Assembly: GCA_021397845.1 (NCBI GenBank)
Contig: CM038043.1
Location: forward strand, 123,837,013 to 123,901,012
Reading direction: 5' to 3'
Length of the DNA stretch: 64,000 nt
DNA from: Areca catechu
Lineage: Eukaryota; Streptophyta; Magnoliopsida; Arecales; Arecaceae
The translations under genes were made by a program, and so were the position numbers. The notes under the pieces were generated by a model. That model saw only the letters and a program-made list of their open reading frames with translations, searched no databases and was not told the origin of the DNA. Shown here in pieces: positions 58,842 through 64,000 of this stretch. The first letter of the stretch is position 1. Every line of letters starts with the position of its first letter.

Positions 58842-61215
58842 TGTTGGGTTTGTTGACCAAGGCGGAAACATAGATTTCAAAATTTTTATCTTATGAAATC
58901 TATACCAAACCCTTTAGCCCTAGATCTCCTTAAAAAAAAAAATTAAAATATATATCAATCATATACATGATTTAAATATATATATATGTAAGTACTAACC
59001 TGTACCGTAATATCCAAAATGCAAACTCCACCAGGTCCCAAATGTTCACCCTCCAATGGTGATCTACACGGAGAAGAGATGAAGACAACAACTTCTTGAT
59101 CTTGGATCCTCTTCTTGAATTCTTTTTCAAGAATTCAATTCTTGGACTTATAGGCTGGAATTTTCTTTCTTGAAAATTCCCTTTCTCCCTTCTTTTCTCT
59201 TCTTGATCCTTTCCTCAACTTCAATCCTTGTAGAAAATTCTTATTTGAAGTGGAAGAAAAATTAAGACAAGTAATGTCTTAATTCAAGAAAGAAAAGAGA
59301 CCCTTCCTGTTTCTTTCCTTTACCGTTCAAGACCTTCCTCTTATTCTTGTTTAGGGTCAGAATTTCGACAGAGGATACCTCTGTAAGGGAAACAATACCC
59401 AACAAGAACAAGGGGAAGGAGTATTCTGGAGAGGAAGAAAGGGAATCTGATCTCTGAATTATCTTACATGAAAACCCCCGAGAACCCAACCCTATTTATA
59501 GATATCAGAGGGGTGTCTTTTAAAAAACAACGCAACCCTCTGCTATCCCAAGAATCACATTCTTTCCATCCTCACGTGTCCCCTCAGATTTTTCATGCCT
59601 TTCCTAATTTATTTCAAGATTTTTCGATGAAGAAAAACCTCGGAAGAAACCTCAGAAAAGTCACGATGTTCTGAGACAGAGTTGCGACCGAAAAGCAACG
59701 GATTTCTTCTGGCCATCTGATCTTGATCCAAGGGACTCCAGATGAGATGCCTAAAGAAAAGATTTCCACCCCCTCCCATCAGGTTTTCATGGTAAAAGAA
59801 GTCCCCACGCGTGTGAAGAGGAGTCCACGCGCGTGGACTCTTCCTTTGGTGCGCGCGCGTGGGAAAGATGGCTTGGGCGATCTTTGGAAAAGGGTTTAAA
59901 TTGATTTTTAATCAATGGGCTCAGCCATGAGTTAGCCCAAAGTCCCAAAATTTAAATTAAACTCTAATTAGGTTCAATTAGAACCTAATTAAGCCCAATT
60001 CATAACCAAATTCGAATCCAATTCGAATAGAAGTTGGGTCTGCAACACATGCTAGTGTGTTTGTCCTGCAAACATGATTTAATTCTAAATTAAATCCCTC
60101 ATCGACTCTCTTTTGTGTGTGACCCATTGGGTTCCACATCTAGCTAACAGTAGGTCCGAGTGCTATTTGACTTAATTCGGTTAGATCTCAACTAAGCCGA
60201 TTTAGGTCAACTCAAGCTAGCTCGACTTGGTCATTTAGAATCTAATTCTAATTAACTAATTTAAATTATCATAATTTTAATCATTTCCCTACAAGACAAG
60301 ATTGACGTCTAGCAATGTATCATGTCTACCCGGAAGATGTGAAATTTTGGTGGAATTACCAAAATACCCTTCAGTGGTGAGTTACCGGGCAATTCAGTCC
60401 TTTGATCAACTTGCATCCTGAATATGATTATGGATATGGATACCTTGTCAAATCCAATTTCATATTCATCCCTAGCTCAATCTTTTTAATGATGATTCAT
60501 TAATGAACTATTAGAAACTACTTCTAATGTTCATACTTTGATCAAAGATTTTCTGAATCATCATTTGATCGAAATTGGCTGGATGCAATACCCTCTTACT
60601 AGGGCTGATCAATTCCTTGTTGACCTACTCACAACCTTCATATACAATCCACCATATCCAGTATCACCTCATGCATAACTCAGTGTTATGATTGAGTGTG
60701 AACCAAAATGTGGATTCATGTATATAAGGTACCATGGCAGTCTCAGGTCAAAGGACCACATGCACTACTCCCACTATAAGAAATATCTATTGACAAACAG
60801 ATAAGGTTCCATTAGATATTCTCAATCTGGATCTATTCAGTGAACTCATTCTCTAATGAGCACCCACATCCTAGTATTAGTGTCAAACACAAGTTACTGT
60901 GAGATCAGTCACCCTTATATATAGGAAGTGCTGATCTTTACCAGAAACATTGATCCCCTACTCAATGTCCCATTGACCAGGAATATTTTAGATTAGGGTT
61001 TTAAGGCTTTAGGTCTCACTGGTATGATCTCATCATAACCCTAGAACCATAGCCCTAATCTATGGAGTTCATCATATAATAATTAAGACACAGCGTATGA
61101 TGAAAATAATGCCTTTATTGAATGATAATGTCAATATATTGATTTTTGGGATGGATAAGGAAAAATCCCAATGAAATATAATATTTTGATTAGCCTTTAG
61201 GGCATAATCCTTTCA
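58842..61215 (-). repeat. Right (5') LTR of COP-D
   Basis: 2374 bp, TGTTGGGTTTG to ATCCTTTCA on the plus strand, followed by AGGAG. Confidence 0.95.
59492..59501 (-). promoter_or_regulatory. Probable TATA box in COP-D 5' LTR
   Basis: Minus strand CTATAAATAG; this LTR copy would drive the element. Confidence 0.6.
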
Positions 61216-62883
61216 AGGAGGTGCCTTTATATAGGCTTACAAAACTCGTGGTCCAAGTAAAGAATACAAGGCATACAGCTAAAAAAAAGGTGACATCCCA
61301 AACCTACTTTGTTTGTAGCATGAAAACATGGTAGAAAACTAAGCACAATCCTCCCCACATGGTGAAAAAATCAAACTAATCCTAATTTAAAACTAATTTA
61401 AAAAAAACTTCCCAACTAGTCCATACATCTAGATTTAAAACAAATAAAATAAAATCCAAATTCATCAAGATCCATGATGAGTTGCTCTGAAATCTGTGCA
61501 GGTTTGATGACTGTGTAGAAAATTCCTGCTCCGAGAAGCATGCTACTCCGAGAAGCGTGCAAAGCTATTTTTGCTGCTCTGAGATCTATGCAGATTTCTG
61601 ACCCTGTGACCGTGGAATAGAGGGGCGACGATGGGCGAGAGACTTGCGAGGAGGCACGGCCGGTGGCTAGGGAAAGGCGACGGCTGGAGATGAATGAGAT
61701 GAAGGAGGGGGCGGTGGTGGAAATCTGGATGGGTGGAGACCGACAGGGTGACGGCTAGGCATCACGGGCGGAACGGAGGTGTCGATTTTTGACGATCAAT
61801 GGAGCCGCGCACGAAGTAGCATGTCACAGGGCATGGGCACAGTGTAGGGCAAGATTGCGGTGTAAGGCACGGCCACGGGTGCGGACGTGGCACAGGGCGG
61901 CGCGGGGGGCATGCAGCGGGCTCTCGCAAGCGTGACGCAACCACGACACAAGGCGCGAGGTGCGGGTGCAGCGGAGAGCGCAAGCTCGCCGGTCGCTTAG
62001 GCTCGATGGGGAAGATGATGGCTCGACCGGTGCCATGGAGATTCGGCAGGGCACGACGGAGTCTTCGTGGCAACAGGGGAGGTGGACAGTGGGACGGGCA
62101 TCGATGGGAGATGACCGGCGTTGGCAAGTTGGGTGGCCGGCATAGGGAAGGGAGGAGATCTGGCGGTGCGTCAGCTGGGAACGGAGGGGTGGGGAACTTG
62201 GTTATGGGTAGAAAGGTGGAGAAGGTGACAGGAATAACCTAGGGATAAATTGGGGATAAGTTTGGAATAAAATGGGAATAGTGAGGATAGGTGGAATAGC
62301 TAGAATAAAAAAATATAAAATAAAAAAAAATAAAATCTGGGGTTAAGAAAGAAAAACCCGGATGGATTTTGATGTCCCCATCACTTTCTTGGTTTTGCGG
62401 GCTAACCAAGAACCTAGTTGGTTTTCAAGGGCTCACCAATAGCCTCCTTGGTTTTCCTATAGGTTAACCAAAAACCCGTATAACAAATATAGTTTGAAGT
62501 AAAGAAACAATGAAAGCTTTCTAATAAAAAGCGGGTATCTCTTTGAAGCTCGATATAGTGCTGCCTCCAACTTGATGAAGCCTCTTTAATTGCTCAAGAA
62601 TGATTGATCTTGAATGCTCTTGAAGGCTCTTAAATGCTTGGAGGCTTACTTTTGCTTGAAGGTGGTTGAACTCAATGAATAGAAGTGAATGCTCTTCTTT
62701 TCTTCTCTCTTGGTTATTCCTTTTTCATTTCCTTTTATTTTGATTTGATTTGAATCATATAAATACCTTCCCAAGGCCTTAAATCTAGTTTCTAGCCATT
62801 AGACGCGAAAAACTAGCCATTGGAAGCTAAGAGGGATGCGTTCTGCATTTGAAAAACTAGCCATTACTATTCTCAGAACTCCA

Positions 62884-63250
62884 TGTGTCAATACTTCAGG
62901 TCGACACATGCACTCCTTGAGTCGACACCAAGTTTAAATATCTTCAATGTAGCTTTTTGGAATTCTCAGGTGAGTCGACACTTCTTTAGGTGAGTCGACA
63001 CTTTAAGTCGACACTTAGCATCCATGTGTCAACACTTCAACCAGATCTTCAACTTCAGCAAGTTTTATAATCCAAAAATCTCAGGCGATAAGCTGATCCA
63101 AGTGTCAACACTTTGAGTCATCACATCAAGTCCATGTATTGACACTTTAGCCATGCCATCTAAAACTTTCTTTGCATACCAGCTTGAGTTGATACTTCAC
63201 TGTCATGTATCGACACTTGATGTCATGTGTTGACACTTTGAGTCGACATT
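62884..63250. repeat. GTGTCGACAC-type palindrome array in SIRE-C 5' LTR
   Basis: Counterpart of 39978-40348, with more decayed copies (GTCAAC, GTTGAC, GTATTGAC), for example GTGTCAACACTTTG at 63103. Confidence 0.88.
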
Positions 63251-63514
63251 TCACTGAGATTTTTATATAAATAGCTGAACTTGTACTGAATCAAGTCTGT
63301 GTTGAACTCAAGTATCCATTCAAGCAATTTTTTACCATCGAAGTCTTCTTTGAGCAGATCTTTCATCTAAATTTGGACTTCTTCAATCAAACAACATTTG
63401 TCAAATTGATGAGCACCTTTTTTTATAAAACACACTTCAAAAAAATCATTAGCACTCAACTTATACTTAAGCATTTTGCTTATCATCAAAATCAATAACG
63501 GAGTCAACAAGCTG

Positions 63515-63681
63515 CTCCCACTGTTCATCCCTCAGATGAGCAACTTGCTTCTACACCTTCCTTTGTGACACTTGCAGAGTTTCTTCCCCCACCATCAACT
63601 AGATCCTCTCGGGTTGTACCCAGATTTGGACCATCCACTCGGACCAGGAGTCATAGCATATTGAGCCACCTAAAGCCCTAG
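63515..63681 (+). pseudogene. SIRE-A third ORF, C-terminal end
   Basis: Resumes the frame cut at 39062. It runs open through LAEFLPPPSTRSSRV and an Arg/Ser-rich end to TAG at 63679-63681. Its continuity across the SIRE-C insertion supports the insertion coordinates. Confidence 0.7.
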
Positions 63682-64000
63682 TACCCAGGTCCAGGATAAG
63701 TGCCCCCATCTACTTTGAGCTTCCATGTGATGAGGAGTAGCCTCATAGATATTTATCTTGATACATGATGCTTTTGTATTAGTTTTTATGATATCTTGTT
63801 ATATTAGCTTTTTAGCTTGTATCAGTGTACTTGTCATGTACCATGTTTCAGTGTTTGCTGTATCACCAACAGCAATTTTGTAACTGAAAACTTGATTATA
63901 TATATATATATGCAGACTTGCTTTATAGTTTATATGGTATCATTAAACTTGCTTGTATCAGTTTATGTATTGTACTGAAACTCTAATCACTTATGTAAAA
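63682..64000 (+). other. SIRE-A 3' non-coding region
   Basis: AT-rich, includes a short TA run (63897-63911). The 3' LTR is expected beyond the window. Confidence 0.6.

Larger units (their letters stand above)
51268..61215 (-). mobile_element. COP-D: full-length Copia retrotransposon (TAR/Tork-like), youngest in its arm
   Basis: 9948 bp, flanked by perfect AGGAG duplications (51263-51267 and 61216-61220). Two nearly identical LTRs of about 2.38 kb, a perfect primer site, gag, protease, integrase, RT and RNase H in Copia order, and no third ORF. Only a handful of stops and shifts. The gag start (SILDANKLTGPNYVDW) is typical of the TAR/Tork part of Copia; I cannot place it more exactly. Confidence 0.93.
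49039..62383 (-). mobile_element. LO: LTR element with almost no interior, in SIRE-C 5' LTR
   Basis: Two copies of a roughly 1.6 kb sequence in direct orientation (49039-50695 and 50830-62383, the second split by COP-D) start T(G/A)ATGCAGGA and end CCCCATCA. Between them lie 134 bp with a primer-site match at one end and a purine run at the other. Flanks CTTCC (49034-49038) and CTTTC (62384-62388) look like a mutated 5-bp duplication. It encodes nothing recognisable, so it must depend on another element; a non-autonomous, TRIM-like design with long LTRs. Confidence 0.82.
50830..62383 (-). repeat. Right (5') LTR of LO, split by COP-D
   Basis: Made of 50830-51267 and 61221-62383, about 1.6 kb. 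It matches the left LTR, including the GC-rich core (about 61620-62200). Confidence 0.87.
39063..63509 (-). mobile_element. SIRE-C: Sirevirus-like Copia retrotransposon inserted in SIRE-A third ORF
   Basis: Minus-strand element: 5' LTR at the right (48621-63509, split by LO), primer site 48606-48618, gag, pol, third ORF, polypurine tracts and 3' LTR at the left (39063-40606). The flanks AGCTA (39058-39062) and AGCTG (63510-63514) look like a 5-bp duplication with one mutation. It is close to SIRE-B in sequence. Stops and shifts are present throughout. Confidence 0.92.
48621..63509 (-). repeat. 5' LTR of SIRE-C, split by LO
   Basis: Made of 48621-49038 and 62389-63509, together about 1.54 kb, matching 39063-40606. 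The break lies inside the ACCAACCTTCCTTGGTTTT stretch. Confidence 0.92.
638..64000 (+). mobile_element. SIRE-A: Sirevirus-like Ty1/Copia retrotransposon, 3' end beyond window
   Basis: This is the outermost retrotransposon. It comprises a 5' LTR, an initiator-Met-type primer site, gag, pol (protease, integrase, RT, RNase H order, so Copia) and a third ORF after pol. It is broken into three pieces: 638-5613, 35620-39062 and 63510 to the window end, by insertion of GYP-1 and SIRE-C. Its 3' LTR is not in the window. The five bases before it are catca; the matching duplication cannot be seen. Gag and integrase style, primer site and extra ORF fit the Sirevirus (SIRE/Maximus) lineage. Several frame breaks show that it is dead. 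Confidence 0.88.

Overview
This window is plant nuclear DNA made almost entirely of transposable elements nested inside one another; I find no intact host gene. The mix is Sirevirus-type Copia elements with an extra ORF after pol, a chromodomain Gypsy, a TAR/Tork-like Copia and a CACTA transposon with Transposase_24 and DUF4216 genes. This points to an angiosperm with a TE-rich genome. I favour a monocot, perhaps a palm, but the sequence does not prove it.

Layout, outside to inside. (1) Bases 1-637 hold a minus-strand piece of a Transposase_28 (gypsy-type) protein, cut at 638 by SIRE-A. (2) SIRE-A, a plus-strand Sirevirus-like Copia, runs from 638 past the right edge. (3) GYP-1, a minus-strand Gypsy (5614-35619, target duplication AGGAA), splits the SIRE-A reverse transcriptase. 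(4) SIRE-B, plus strand (7855-32175, duplication GGGAC), lies in the interior of GYP-1. (5) The 5' LTR of SIRE-B carries a solo LTR, S1 (8823-12684, ACAAC), which holds a second solo LTR, S2 (10259-12591, AAAAT). (6) The SIRE-B pol gene is split by a 9.9 kb CACTA transposon (17197-27125). (7) Back in SIRE-A, the ORF after pol is split by SIRE-C, a minus-strand Sirevirus (39063-63509). (8) The 5' LTR of SIRE-C carries LO, an element of two about 1.6 kb LTRs around only 134 bp (49039-62383). (9) One LTR of LO carries COP-D, a minus-strand Copia of a different lineage (51268-61215, AGGAG).

The three Sirevirus copies share one architecture: LTR with arrays of a GTGTCGACAC-type palindrome, initiator-Met-tRNA primer site, gag with zinc knuckle and coiled coil, protease-integrase-RT-RNase H, a second small cluster of the palindrome, a large third ORF, several G-rich polypurine tracts, and the 3' LTR. 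All coding regions carry stops, frameshifts, deletions or insertions. COP-D looks youngest, since its LTRs are nearly identical and it sits deepest in its arm. The CACTA element has lost its TNP2 catalytic core but keeps its ends, subterminal repeats and an intron-containing accessory gene.

The features most worth attention are the palindrome arrays and their CpG-decay pattern, the third ORF family, the near-interiorless LO element, and the repeat-structured leader of COP-D.
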